Notes under the pieces: generated by a model
Databases searched by the model: none
Told to the model about the DNA's origin: nothing
What the model saw: only the letters and a program-made list of their open reading frames with translations
In this document: positions 24,756-32,522 of the stretch, piece by piece
How positions within the stretch are numbered: the first letter of the stretch is position 1
Layout: every line of letters begins with the position of its first letter
Translations under genes and position numbers: made by a program
From: Ancylobacter sp. Lp-2
GTDB taxonomy: Bacteria > Pseudomonadota > Alphaproteobacteria > Rhizobiales > Xanthobacteraceae
Length of the DNA: 59,589 nucleotides
Direction of reading: 5' to 3'
Assembly: GCF_020523795.1 (NCBI RefSeq)
Contig: NZ_JAJALI010000002.1
Span: 1 to 59,589, forward strand

Positions 24756-24861
24756 GCCGGTCGCCTCGCGCGGCCGGCGGCCTGGTGTTCCTCTTGCCGG
24801 CCGCCTTGGGTGGCCGGCGGCCTGATGTTTCCGGTGCCGGCTGCCTCAAACGGCCGGCGGA
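24756..24861 (+). repeat. Three tandem 40-bp imperfect hairpin repeats
   Basis: Units begin at 24756, 24796 and 24836 with period exactly 40; the third is cut after about 26 bases. Each holds GCCGG(C/T)-N2-CCT, a 6-base variable loop, then GGCCGGCGG, so each folds as a GC-rich stem (e.g. GCCGGCC with GGCCGGC in unit 2). They fill the whole gap between the binding-protein stop and the permease start. REP-like hairpins there commonly protect the upstream mRNA and reduce downstream expression (as in malE-malF). Confidence 0.8.
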
Positions 24862-24870
24862 TGGCCGCTC

Positions 24871-25518
24871 ATGACATTAAACGCCTTTCTCTCGCTGCTG
24901 CACGGCGCCGGCGTGACGATCTCGGTCTCCATGGCCGGGATCGCGCTGGGCGTCCCGTTCGGCCTGGCGCTGGCGCTGCTGCGCTGGCAGCGCGTGCCGC
25001 TGCTGGCGCCGCTCGCCACCGTCTATGTCAGCCTGCTGCGCTCGACGCCGGCGGTGACGCTGTGCCTGCTGATCTTCTTCGCGCTGCCGGTGATCGGCAT
25101 CGAGATCGACGCGCTGAGCGCGGCGGTGGCGACGCTCGCCCTCAACACGGCGGCGTTCAATTGCGAGATCTGGCGCTCCGGGCTGATGAATTTCTCGCGT
25201 GACCAGATCGAGGCGGCGCGCACCTTCGGCATGAGCGGGCCGCTCACCTTCCGGCGCATCATCTTCCCCCAGCTCTGGCGAACCTGCCTGCCGAGCCTCG
25301 TCAACGAGATGACGCTGCTCATCAAGTCGAGCACCGCCATCGCGGTGATCGGCGTGGCCGAGATCACCCGCGCCGCCATCCGCATCGGCGCGCAGACCTA
25401 TGATCCGCTGCCGCCCATGCTGGTGGCGACCGGCATCTACATCGTGCTGGTGCTGGTGTTCGTCGGGCTCCAGCGCTTCACCGAGCGCGTCTACGGGCAC
25501 GCGGGAGGTGCGGCATGA
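24871..25518 (+). CDS. Amino-acid ABC transporter permease (HisM/HisQ family)
   Basis: 215-residue inner-membrane protein with about five spans. The N-terminal GAGVTISVSMAGIALGVPFGLALALLR, YVSLLRSTPAVTLCLLIFFALP and the EAA coupling loop (QIEAARTFGMSGPLTFRRIIFPQLWR) are those of HisMQ permeases. Its last bases overlap the next permease start (ATGA), so the two would form the heterodimeric channel. It starts 10 bases after the hairpin-repeat block. Confidence 0.93.
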   Translation: MTLNAFLSLLHGAGVTISVSMAGIALGVPFGLALALLRWQRVPLLAPLATVYVSLLRSTPAVTLCLLIFFALPVIGIEIDALSAAVATLALNTAAFNCEIWRSGLMNFSRDQIEAARTFGMSGPLTFRRIIFPQLWRTCLPSLVNEMTLLIKSSTAIAVIGVAEITRAAIRIGAQTYDPLPPMLVATGIYIVLVLVFVGLQRFTERVYGHAGGAA

Positions 25519-26171
25519 TCCGCGACTTCTCCCTGATCTGGCAGAGCGCCGACCGCCTGCTCGACGGATTGATCAACACCGTCCTGCTCAGCCTCGTCGG
25601 CGCCGTGCTGGCGCTGGCGCTCGGGGCGCTGCTGGCGATCCCGCTGATGGCGTCGAACCCGGTGCTGCGGCTGGTCAGCCGCGGCTTCGTCGACCTGATG
25701 CGCTGCGTGCCGTTCCTCATGCTGACCTATCTCGTCTATTACGGCCTGCCGCGGCTGGGGCTGCGCTTCGACAACTGGACGGCCGGCCTCGTCGCCATCG
25801 TCGTCTACAACACCGCCTACATGGCCGAGATCATTCGCGGCATCTGGAGCCGGCTGGAGCGCGAGACCATCGAGGCGGCGGTCGCCTTCGGCTTCCATGG
25901 CTGGCGACTGGTCTCGCGCATCATCCTGCCGCAGATCGTGCTCGCCGCCGGGCCGATGATCGGCAATCAGCTGATCCAGATCATCAAGGATACGGCGTTC
26001 CTGACGATCATCGCGGTGCCCGAACTGACCCACGCCGCCAACAGCATCCAGGCGCAGTATTTCATCCCCTTCGCGACCTTCATCACCGCGGTGCTGCTGT
26101 ACTGGGCGCTGTGCATGCTGGTGGAGGTCGGGGTCTATGCCGTCGAACGTATCGCGGAGAAGCGACGCTGA
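25515..26171 (+). CDS. Amino-acid ABC transporter permease (HisM/HisQ family)
   Basis: 218-residue second permease, with LLDGLINTVLLSLVGAVLALALGALLAIP, FVDLMRCVPFLMLTYLVYYGLP and the EAA loop (TIEAAVAFGFHGWRLVSRIILPQIVL). It overlaps its partner by 4 bp and its stop shares one base with the ATPase start (TGATG), so stoichiometric translation is likely. Confidence 0.93.
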   Translation: MIRDFSLIWQSADRLLDGLINTVLLSLVGAVLALALGALLAIPLMASNPVLRLVSRGFVDLMRCVPFLMLTYLVYYGLPRLGLRFDNWTAGLVAIVVYNTAYMAEIIRGIWSRLERETIEAAVAFGFHGWRLVSRIILPQIVLAAGPMIGNQLIQIIKDTAFLTIIAVPELTHAANSIQAQYFIPFATFITAVLLYWALCMLVEVGVYAVERIAEKRR

Positions 26172-26971
26172 TGACTGACACTGCTTCCGAAACCCGCGAC
26201 GCCCCGGTGCTCGCTCCGGTGCTGGAGATCGGCGGGCTCACCAAGACCTTCGACGACAAGGTCGTGCTCGACGGCGTCTCGCTGACCGTCGCGCGCGGGC
26301 AGACCGTCTGCCTGCTCGGGCCGAGCGGCTCGGGCAAGTCGACGCTGCTGCGCTGCGTGAACTGGCTGGAGAAGCCCGACCAGGGCACCGTGCTGCTCTG
26401 CGGCGAGCGCATCGGCATGCGTCCGGGCGGCGTGGTGCCGATGGGCAATGCCGAGCTCGCCAAACTGCGCATGCGCATGGGCACGGTGTTCCAGCATTTC
26501 AATCTCTGGCCCCACCTGACGGTGTTGCAGAACATCATCGAGGCGCCGGTTTATGTGCAGAAGCGGCGGCGCGACGAGGTGATCGCCGAGGCGGAGGCGC
26601 TGTTGGAGAATGTCGGCCTCGCCGACAAGCGCGACGCCTTTCCCAGCCGGCTGTCGGGCGGGCAGAAGCAGCGCGTCGGCATCGCCCGCGCGCTGGCGAT
26701 GAAGCCCGAGCTGCTCTTGTTCGACGAGCCGACCTCGGCGCTCGACCCCGAGCTGGTGGGCGAGGTGGTGGCGGTGATGAAGAGCCTGTCGCAGGCCGGC
26801 AGCACCATGCTCGTCGTCACCCATGAGATGGGCTTCGCCCGCGAGACCGCCGACAAGGTGGTGCTGATGGATGGCGGCCGCGTCGTCGAGGAAGGTGGGC
26901 CGGAGGAGTTCTTCGGCAATCCGCGCACCGAGCGCGCCCGCCAGTTCCTGCAACGCTATGTGAGCGCCTGA
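26171..26971 (+). CDS. Amino-acid ABC transporter ATP-binding protein
   Basis: 266-residue nucleotide-binding subunit of the HisP/GlnQ family. Walker A LLGPSGSGKSTLLRCVNWLE, Q-loop TVFQHFNLWPHLTV, signature LSGGQKQRVGIARAL, Walker B LLLFDEPTSALDPE and switch VVTHEMGFARE are all intact. A small insertion between the first strands (GMRPGGVVPMGNAELAK) is common in this subgroup. It completes the transporter with the binding protein at 23908. The longer upstream frame is not coding because it overlaps the permease. Confidence 0.96.
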   Translation: MTDTASETRDAPVLAPVLEIGGLTKTFDDKVVLDGVSLTVARGQTVCLLGPSGSGKSTLLRCVNWLEKPDQGTVLLCGERIGMRPGGVVPMGNAELAKLRMRMGTVFQHFNLWPHLTVLQNIIEAPVYVQKRRRDEVIAEAEALLENVGLADKRDAFPSRLSGGQKQRVGIARALAMKPELLLFDEPTSALDPELVGEVVAVMKSLSQAGSTMLVVTHEMGFARETADKVVLMDGGRVVEEGGPEEFFGNPRTERARQFLQRYVSA

Positions 26972-26989
26972 CGGCTTCAGGAGGATCGA

Positions 26990-27628
26990 ATGAACGAGAC
27001 TACGACAGCCGCTGCGGCCGGGCTCGACGGCGTGGTCTATGACTTCGTGGTGCCGGCGCGCCAGCCATGGAGCCGTGTGATCAAGGCCGGCGAGATCCTG
27101 CGCATCATCGACCTCGAAGGCCAGCAGGCGGTGGACTTCCTCTGCTACAACGCCGCCGATCCGGGCGACCGCTACAGCTCGATGAACACCATCAAGGTGC
27201 AGGGCAACTCCTATATCGGCAAGGGAACGGTGCTCTACAGCGACGCCGGCGTGCCGCTGTTCACCGTGACCGAGGACACGCTCGGGCGGCACGACACCGT
27301 CTATGGCTGTTGCAGCATCCCCAACAACTTTCTGCGCTACGGGGTGAAGACGACCGAGAGCTGCTACTCGAACTTCCTGAGCGAGCTGGCGACGCACGGC
27401 ATGGACCGCAGCGCCATCGTCTCCAACGTCAATTTCTTCATGCAGGTGCCGATCCTCGACGACGGCAGCGCCGGCGTCGCGGCCGACGTGTCCCCGCCGG
27501 GCGGCTTCGTCGATCTGCGGGCGGAGACCGACGTGCTCGCGGTGATCTCGAACTGCCCGCAAATGCACAATCCCTGCAACGCCTACAACCCGACGCCGAT
27601 CCGCGTCATCGTCCGCACGGCGGACTGA
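26990..27628 (+). CDS. DUF1989 (urea carboxylase-associated/carboxyguanidine deiminase-type) protein
   Basis: 212-residue DUF1989 protein. The family core is recognisable in VPARQPWSRVIKAGEILRII, DLEGQQAVDFLCYNAADPGDRYSSMNTIK, DTVYGCCSIPNNFLRYG and ISNCPQMHNPCNAYNPTPIRV. Paired DUF1989 proteins next to urea/guanidine carboxylases act as carboxyguanidine deiminase (CgdAB); others are uncharacterised. Here only one copy is present and no carboxylase or allophanate hydrolase is nearby. It is the last gene of the transporter operon, starting 18 bp after the ATPase, suggesting enzymatic action on the imported nitrogen compound. Conserved Cys and His residues could bind metal. Confidence 0.85.
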   Translation: MNETTTAAAAGLDGVVYDFVVPARQPWSRVIKAGEILRIIDLEGQQAVDFLCYNAADPGDRYSSMNTIKVQGNSYIGKGTVLYSDAGVPLFTVTEDTLGRHDTVYGCCSIPNNFLRYGVKTTESCYSNFLSELATHGMDRSAIVSNVNFFMQVPILDDGSAGVAADVSPPGGFVDLRAETDVLAVISNCPQMHNPCNAYNPTPIRVIVRTAD

Positions 27629-27631
27629 AGA

Positions 27632-27651
27632 AGCGCCCTCGTGACGGCGCT
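27632..27651. terminator. Short hairpin after the DUF1989 gene
   Basis: AGCGCC and its complement GGCGCT separated by 8 nt, four bases after the stop codon, between convergent operons. The stem is short and no T-run follows, so the call is tentative. Confidence 0.3.
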
Positions 27652-27746
27652 CGGAGGAGGTCGAGGTGGTTCGCGGCAGTCCAAGCGGTAGGGCGGTCGA
27701 CCCGCTCACATGACAGACGGCGGCGGAGCAAAGGGCGTGTGACGGG

Positions 27747-28928
27747 TCATCGAACGTCCCGAGCCCGATCCTGGCGTCCCAAGATTTGCCTTAGCTGGGT
27801 TTCCGCATCAAACGCCGACCCGTGGCCGGCTCGTCCATACAGAAACTCATCGAGGTCGGCGGTTTCCCGTCCGCTCAACGGCAGGCCCAGCTCGCGCCGA
27901 CGACGCAGATAGGGTTCGGCCGCGCGGCGGAGCGCGAGCGGATCCTCGGTCCGGACGGCTCGCTTCAGGGCGCGGCGCGACGGATCGAAGGGGGATAGCT
28001 GTCGCAGATTTCGCAGCATGTCCGCTTTCCGACGCCGAGACATCCCGGCGAAGGCCGCGCCGAGGCCAGCCAGCGTGCCGGCTGCGAAGGTGAAGAACGC
28101 GGCGCCTGCCTGCCCGGCGGTCAGGTGTTCGGTGCCGCTGCGGTTGTCGCCGAAGCTCGCATAGCCGAACGGAATGGCGGGGATCTCGGCGACACGCATC
28201 TGTCGAGTGACGGTATCGAACCAGGGGAGGGCGACGGCCGGGAGCACGCCGGGTTCTCCGGTCTTGGGACGAAGATGCCAATCCCAGGTGACGGTCGTCA
28301 CCGGCCCCTCGGGTGTCAGCCGCAACTCGCGCTGTTCCGGCGCCGCAAAACTGATCAGCCACGGTTCACGCATGGCCGGGCGAGGCGGCAGCAAATGCGG
28401 AAGTGTTCCATCTGCCGTCACCGTGACCCGTCGGACCAGGGTTTCGCCATCGCGCAGTGCGCCGGGTGCGGTCGACAGCGTATCCTCGACGGCAAGGTGG
28501 CGGGCGGAGAGCGGCGTAGCCGGGCCCGGGAAGGGCGCTACCGGCAGCGAGATCGGCGGAGCCGTCACGTCCAGCGGCTCGCGCAGATTGTTCGCGCCGA
28601 CCACGGTCAGATGATGGGTGACAGGTCCGATGGCGAGGGGGCCGGAGTGCCGGGGGAAGACGGCAAGGCGGCGCTCGAACACACGAACGGTCCGGCCGCC
28701 GATCTGTTCGTCTCGCCACTGGTCTCGCGCAAGCTGTACCCAGTCATAGGTGTCCGAGCCGGGAAAGGTCAGCGTCTCCAACGTGATCTGACGCGTGTAT
28801 TCGCCCCTGAGGGTCACCGGGATCATCTCGCCGACGACCGGCTGCATCTCGGGTACGACGAGACGCAGGCTGTCGGCACGGGCACTGCCGGCCAGCAGGA
28901 TGAGAAGAATGGCAAGCCGGATCACCAT
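27747..28928 (-). CDS. BatD-like membrane protein at the end of a MoxR/VWA operon
   Basis: 393 residues: signal peptide (MVIRLAILLILLAGSARADS), a periplasmic beta-rich part with BatD-like features (MQPVVGEMIPVTLRGEY, VQLARDQWRDEQIGGRTVRVFERRLAVFP, HSGPLAIGP), one transmembrane span (about AAFFTFAAGTLAGLGAAFAG) and a basic cytoplasmic tail. BatD proteins accompany MoxR-DUF58-VWA systems thought to assemble or protect periplasmic enzymes. It overlaps the preceding TPR gene by 7 bp. The position at the end of the chain also resembles mxaA/mxaD in methanol dehydrogenase clusters; sequence alone does not decide. Confidence 0.72.
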   Translation of the reverse strand: MVIRLAILLILLAGSARADSLRLVVPEMQPVVGEMIPVTLRGEYTRQITLETLTFPGSDTYDWVQLARDQWRDEQIGGRTVRVFERRLAVFPRHSGPLAIGPVTHHLTVVGANNLREPLDVTAPPISLPVAPFPGPATPLSARHLAVEDTLSTAPGALRDGETLVRRVTVTADGTLPHLLPPRPAMREPWLISFAAPEQRELRLTPEGPVTTVTWDWHLRPKTGEPGVLPAVALPWFDTVTRQMRVAEIPAIPFGYASFGDNRSGTEHLTAGQAGAAFFTFAAGTLAGLGAAFAGMSRRRKADMLRNLRQLSPFDPSRRALKRAVRTEDPLALRRAAEPYLRRRRELGLPLSGRETADLDEFLYGRAGHGSAFDAETQLRQILGRQDRARDVR

Positions 28929-29536
28929 CTGTCGCCCTCGTCCGGTCTGATGGTGCCGAGACCGGCTCGGCGTTCATATTCCTTGTGGAGCCGCAGGCGC
29001 AGAAACTCGCCGGGATCGTCGGAAAGCGTATCCAGCCAAGCATCCGAGGCCGTGAACCCGCGCGCCTCGATCGGCTTTTTCCAGGCTGGATCCGGCGTGC
29101 TGTCCATCGTCTGGCCACTCGACTCGCCCGATGGTGCAAGGCCGCCATGACCGGGCAGCCGTCCCGGTGCGACGCCGTCGCCGCGCGTCTTCGGAACCAT
29201 CGTGTCAATGAGATCGCGCAACTGCCGGGCCTCGGCATCCCCCGGATTGGCGAACAGCACGGCGTCGAGATAGGCGACCGATAGCGCGTGCCGCCCGGTT
29301 GCCGCCAGCGTCAGTGCCCGGTTGAAGGTCTGGCTCCGGCCGGCGTCGGCAAGGGCTGCATCGGCGGCGTCGTAGGCCCGATCGCGGTAGAGGGCGAGGC
29401 CCCGCGCCGCGTCGTCGTCGAGAAGCATGGCCGCTCCGGGCAGGCCGGTCCAAAGCGCCAGACGCCCCCATGCGGCGGGACCGGCGAGGAGCATGCAGGC
29501 CAGGCCTATCGTCGCCGTGAGCGCGGTGCGAATCAT
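28922..29536 (-). CDS. Small membrane-anchored TPR-like protein (MxaK/BatC-like position)
   Basis: 204 residues from ATG 29536. An N-terminal hydrophobic leader (MIRTALTATIGLACMLLAGPAAW) precedes helical TPR-like repeats (ARGLALYRDRAYDAADAALADAG, FNRALTLAATGRHALSVAYLDAVLFANP) and a polar C-terminus (SDDPGEFLRLRLHKEYERR). The EFLRxRFxxE-type ending is characteristic of BatB/BatC-linked TPR proteins; in mxa clusters the corresponding slot is mxaK. ATGA overlap with the VWA gene upstream and a 7-bp overlap with BatD downstream show tight coupling. Confidence 0.75.
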   Translation of the reverse strand: MIRTALTATIGLACMLLAGPAAWGRLALWTGLPGAAMLLDDDAARGLALYRDRAYDAADAALADAGRSQTFNRALTLAATGRHALSVAYLDAVLFANPGDAEARQLRDLIDTMVPKTRGDGVAPGRLPGHGGLAPSGESSGQTMDSTPDPAWKKPIEARGFTASDAWLDTLSDDPGEFLRLRLHKEYERRAGLGTIRPDEGDRW

Positions 29537-30420
29537 GCGCGCCTCCGGAACAGGCCGAGCACGGGAATGCCCGCCAGTGCGACGAGGAGGGGCCCGAGGT
29601 CGTAAAATTCCAGCGCGGCGAGGGCCGGATCCGTCTGCCAGGCGTCGCTCCACCTCGACAGGCGGCGAAGCACGGCGTCGGGCGAGCGGGCAGGGGCGGA
29701 GGGCGCACCGAGCGTGTCGAGGACGGCCTCGGGAGGTTTTCCACCTGCCGTACCCGTCAGGGCCAGGATGGACAGGCGGATGCCGTCGCCATCGAGGCGC
29801 TGGGCTTCCGCACGCGTCGTATCGTCGACGCCGCCGCCATCGGAGATCAGCACGAGATCGGCGTCTTCGGCGCCCTGGAGCATCTGCCGCGCCAAGGCCA
29901 GCGCCGCGGCAGGGCGGCTGCCCGCGCCCGGCATGGTATCGGCGCGGAGGACCGCTATCTGGCTCTCCAGCGTGGCGGGGTCGGCGCTGGGCGCGGCCAC
30001 ATCATAGGCCTCGCCCGAATAGAGCAGGAGGCCCACGGGGCGCCCGTCGGCAGCCGCCAGGATGGCGGCCGCCGCGGCCTGCGCGTCGGCGAGGGCCGGG
30101 CTTTCGGCAACCGAAGGCGACATGTCGATGGCGATCAGGATCGCGCCTTTTCCCGCGAGCAGGGGGGCATCCGCGCGGGGCACGGCCGGGCCGCAGAGAC
30201 CGAGGCCGATCAGTCCGGCCGCCGCCAGCGCGGCGAGGCCGGGCCGGCGGGCCATGCCGTTCAGATGGCCCAGCGCCCGCATGGCGGCGAGCATGGCGGG
30301 GGGCATCACGCGTTCCCAGCCGCCGGCGGCGGGGCCCCGCCACCATTGCCACAATGCGACGGCGGCGAGGAGCGGCAGGATGGCGAGCCACCAGGGGCGC
30401 AACAGGACGAGGGTGCTCAT
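29533..30420 (-). CDS. VWA-domain membrane protein (BatB/MxaL-like)
   Basis: 295 residues with two N-terminal hydrophobic helices (LLRPWWLAILPLLAAVALWQW; GLAALAAAGLIGLGLCGPAV) followed by a von Willebrand A domain. The MIDAS motif DxSxS is intact (AIDMSPSVAESPA), with the later TMPGAGSRPAAALALARQM and DLVLISDGGGVDDT blocks, and a C-terminal membrane helix. VWA pairs in MoxR operons act as metal-dependent adaptors for MoxR ATPases. Overlaps of 4 bp on both sides link it to the neighbouring VWA and TPR genes. Confidence 0.88.
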   Translation of the reverse strand: MSTLVLLRPWWLAILPLLAAVALWQWWRGPAAGGWERVMPPAMLAAMRALGHLNGMARRPGLAALAAAGLIGLGLCGPAVPRADAPLLAGKGAILIAIDMSPSVAESPALADAQAAAAAILAAADGRPVGLLLYSGEAYDVAAPSADPATLESQIAVLRADTMPGAGSRPAAALALARQMLQGAEDADLVLISDGGGVDDTTRAEAQRLDGDGIRLSILALTGTAGGKPPEAVLDTLGAPSAPARSPDAVLRRLSRWSDAWQTDPALAALEFYDLGPLLVALAGIPVLGLFRRRA

Positions 30421-31358
30421 GTCCGCCTCCGAACGGCGAGGAGCACGGCCAGCACCATGGCCGCGCCGGCCGGCCACACCCACAAAGGACGCCAGTAGTG
30501 CAGCGGCGGGCGCTTCATCGGATTGGGCTCGAGCTGGTCCAGGGTCGCGGCCATGGCCACGAGATCGTCCATGCTCCGGACCCGGAAGCTGACGCCGCCA
30601 CCGGCGTCGGCCATGGCGCGCAGCGCGGCGGCATCGACGGCGTCGCGCGACTCCGGCTCGCTCTCCATATCCTCCGGTCCGAGCGCGATCGTGTGGACAC
30701 GCATCCCATGGCTGGCGGCGAGCCGGGCCGCGTCGCTTGCCGGCACCTTGCCGGATGTATCGACGCCATCCGACAGCAGCACGATGACCTTGCTTCGGGC
30801 GTCGCTTTGCAGGAGTCGTCGCGTGGCCAGGCCCAGCCCGTCGGAAATCGCCGTGGAGCGGCCGGAGATGCCGATCTGGGCGATATCGATAGCGTGGGCC
30901 ACCGAGGCCACGTCGAAGGTGGGCGGCTGCGCGACATAGGCTCGATCGCCGAAGATCACCAGGCCGATCCGATCCCCCCGGCGAGCGGCAACGAAGCGGG
31001 CGGCGACGCGCTTGACGGCATCGAGCCGCGATAGCGGCTTGCCGTCCAGCACGAAATCCTCCTTGAGCATGCTGCCGGACAGGTCCAGCGCCAGCACGAT
31101 CTCGCGTCCGGAGGCGGTCACGACGTCCTTCGCGGCGGGGATTTGCGGGCCGGCGAGCGCCAGCACCAGCGCCGCCCAGGCGGCGATGATCAGCGCGCTG
31201 CCCAGACGATCGCCCCGACCTCGGCCAGGAACGGCGGCGGCAAAGGCGCCGGGCGCGACGCGCAGCGAGGCGTTCGCCGGAGCGCCGGCGGCCGGAAGAA
31301 GCCGGATCAGCAGGGGCAGCGGCAGCAACAGGAGCGCAAGGGGAAAGGCGAAATTCAT
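30417..31358 (-). CDS. VWA-domain membrane protein (BatA/MxaC-like)
   Basis: 313 residues: N-terminal helix (FAFPLALLLLPLPLLIRLLP), second helix, VWA domain with MIDAS LALDLSGSMLKEDF, RIGLVIFGDRAYVAQPPT, STAISDGLGLATRRLL and KVIVLLSDGVDTSG, and a C-terminal helix before a basic tail. This is the classical BatA layout, and MxaC is the counterpart in methylotrophs. It overlaps the DUF4381-like gene and the second VWA gene by 4 bp each, so the whole set is made together. Confidence 0.9.
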   Translation of the reverse strand: MNFAFPLALLLLPLPLLIRLLPAAGAPANASLRVAPGAFAAAVPGRGRGDRLGSALIIAAWAALVLALAGPQIPAAKDVVTASGREIVLALDLSGSMLKEDFVLDGKPLSRLDAVKRVAARFVAARRGDRIGLVIFGDRAYVAQPPTFDVASVAHAIDIAQIGISGRSTAISDGLGLATRRLLQSDARSKVIVLLSDGVDTSGKVPASDAARLAASHGMRVHTIALGPEDMESEPESRDAVDAAALRAMADAGGGVSFRVRSMDDLVAMAATLDQLEPNPMKRPPLHYWRPLWVWPAGAAMVLAVLLAVRRRT

Positions 31359-31696
31359 CGGGAGGCGCGCCTCGCCTTCAGCGCAATGCGCTCGATCGCG
31401 GCGTCGCCAAGTGGCGGCGCGGCCCCATAGGTCATGTCGCGCAGCTCATGCGGCAGGTATCCAAGAACGCGCGCGATGGCGAGGGACCGCTCTTCCGGCG
31501 TCATTCCGCGTGTGGCGCGGATCAGCGCACGTCGCGAGGGCCGGCGCTCGACGAAAGGGGCCGCACACCCGTACAGCAGGGCGGCCAGCAGCAATCCGGC
31601 GCCGAAGAGCAACACGTAATCCATGGCGTGAAGCTGCATGAGGGCAGGCGGCAACCGCCCTTCCGGCAGCACGGCGATCAGCTCAGCCTGCGTCAT
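31355..31696 (-). CDS. DUF4381-like small membrane protein of the MoxR operon
   Basis: 113 residues: a short polar start, a transmembrane helix (YVLLFGAGLLLAALLYGCAA) and a basic cytoplasmic segment with RGMTPEERSLAIARVLGYLPHE. The size and the slot between DUF58 and the first VWA gene match the DUF4381 protein of Bat-type operons. It overlaps the DUF58 gene by 14 bp and the VWA gene by 4 bp. Function unknown; probably an assembly partner in the inner membrane. Confidence 0.75.
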   Translation of the reverse strand: MTQAELIAVLPEGRLPPALMQLHAMDYVLLFGAGLLLAALLYGCAAPFVERRPSRRALIRATRGMTPEERSLAIARVLGYLPHELRDMTYGAAPPLGDAAIERIALKARRASR

Positions 31697-32522
31697 CGGC
31701 GATGATCTCGAGGTTCACATTCAGCGCGCGCAGGCGCTGGGACAGCGAGGCGGGATCGAAGGGGCGCAGCCGCGCGGATCGGCTCAGCGTACCGGCGTGA
31801 ATGGGGAGGGTCTGCGGCGGCGGACCGGTGTCGAGCGGGTCGAGCGGCAGGACCAGGCGCACCCGTCGCCGGCGTGCGAGCCGGGCGAGGGACAGTTCGT
31901 CCGAGGGGCCGATGCCTTCCGCATCGGTCGCGATGAGTATCTCGGCGCCCGGAGGGGCCAACCGTCCGGCGCGGGCGAGCACATCGGCGAGGGAGCGGTC
32001 TCCACTTCCCGCCTCCAGGGCGTGCCGGTGTCGATCGGCCAGCATATGGCTGATCCGGCTCATCTGCGGCACGCCGCCGCCGAGCGGAACAATGGCCGCA
32101 CCGGCGGCATCGACTCCGATGGCCGCCAGCGATGCGCCTCGCGCGATCGCCTGCCAGCCCCGCCGGGCGAGTATTCGCGCCGCACGGACGGAACGCAGCG
32201 ACGTCCCGGTGCCCCAGAGCATGGGCGGACGGAAATCGGCGATCAGCAGCACCGTGTCGTCGCGATCCTCGTGGAAGCTGCGGATATGCGGGGTGCCGGT
32301 GCGAGCGGTGGCGGCGTGGTCGATCCGCCGGATATCGTCGCCCTCCGTGAAGGCACGGATCTCCCGTAGATCCATGCCTGCGCCGGTTGGCGGGGCGGGA
32401 AGCGCGCCAGGCCGACGTGAGGCGGGGCGGTGGCGACCGGTCCTGAGGTGGCCTTCTCTTAGCGACAGCAGCTCTGCGGCATGAAGCCGGATGCCTGGCG
32501 AGTCGAATGCGGCGCTCACCAT
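31683..32522 (-). CDS. DUF58 protein (MoxS/BatA-operon partner)
   Basis: 279 residues from ATG 32522 (GTG 32519 is in the same frame). The DUF58 core is evident: GMDLREIRAFTEGDDIRRIDH, ATARTGTPHIRSFHEDRDDTVLLIADFRP, a modified VWA-like fold that directly follows MoxR in most MoxR operons (mxaS in methylotrophs). The start overlaps the moxR stop, consistent with coupling. The C-terminal half is Arg/Leu-rich, with no extra domain recognised. Confidence 0.88.
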   Translation of the reverse strand: MVSAAFDSPGIRLHAAELLSLREGHLRTGRHRPASRRPGALPAPPTGAGMDLREIRAFTEGDDIRRIDHAATARTGTPHIRSFHEDRDDTVLLIADFRPPMLWGTGTSLRSVRAARILARRGWQAIARGASLAAIGVDAAGAAIVPLGGGVPQMSRISHMLADRHRHALEAGSGDRSLADVLARAGRLAPPGAEILIATDAEGIGPSDELSLARLARRRRVRLVLPLDPLDTGPPPQTLPIHAGTLSRSARLRPFDPASLSQRLRALNVNLEIIADDAG

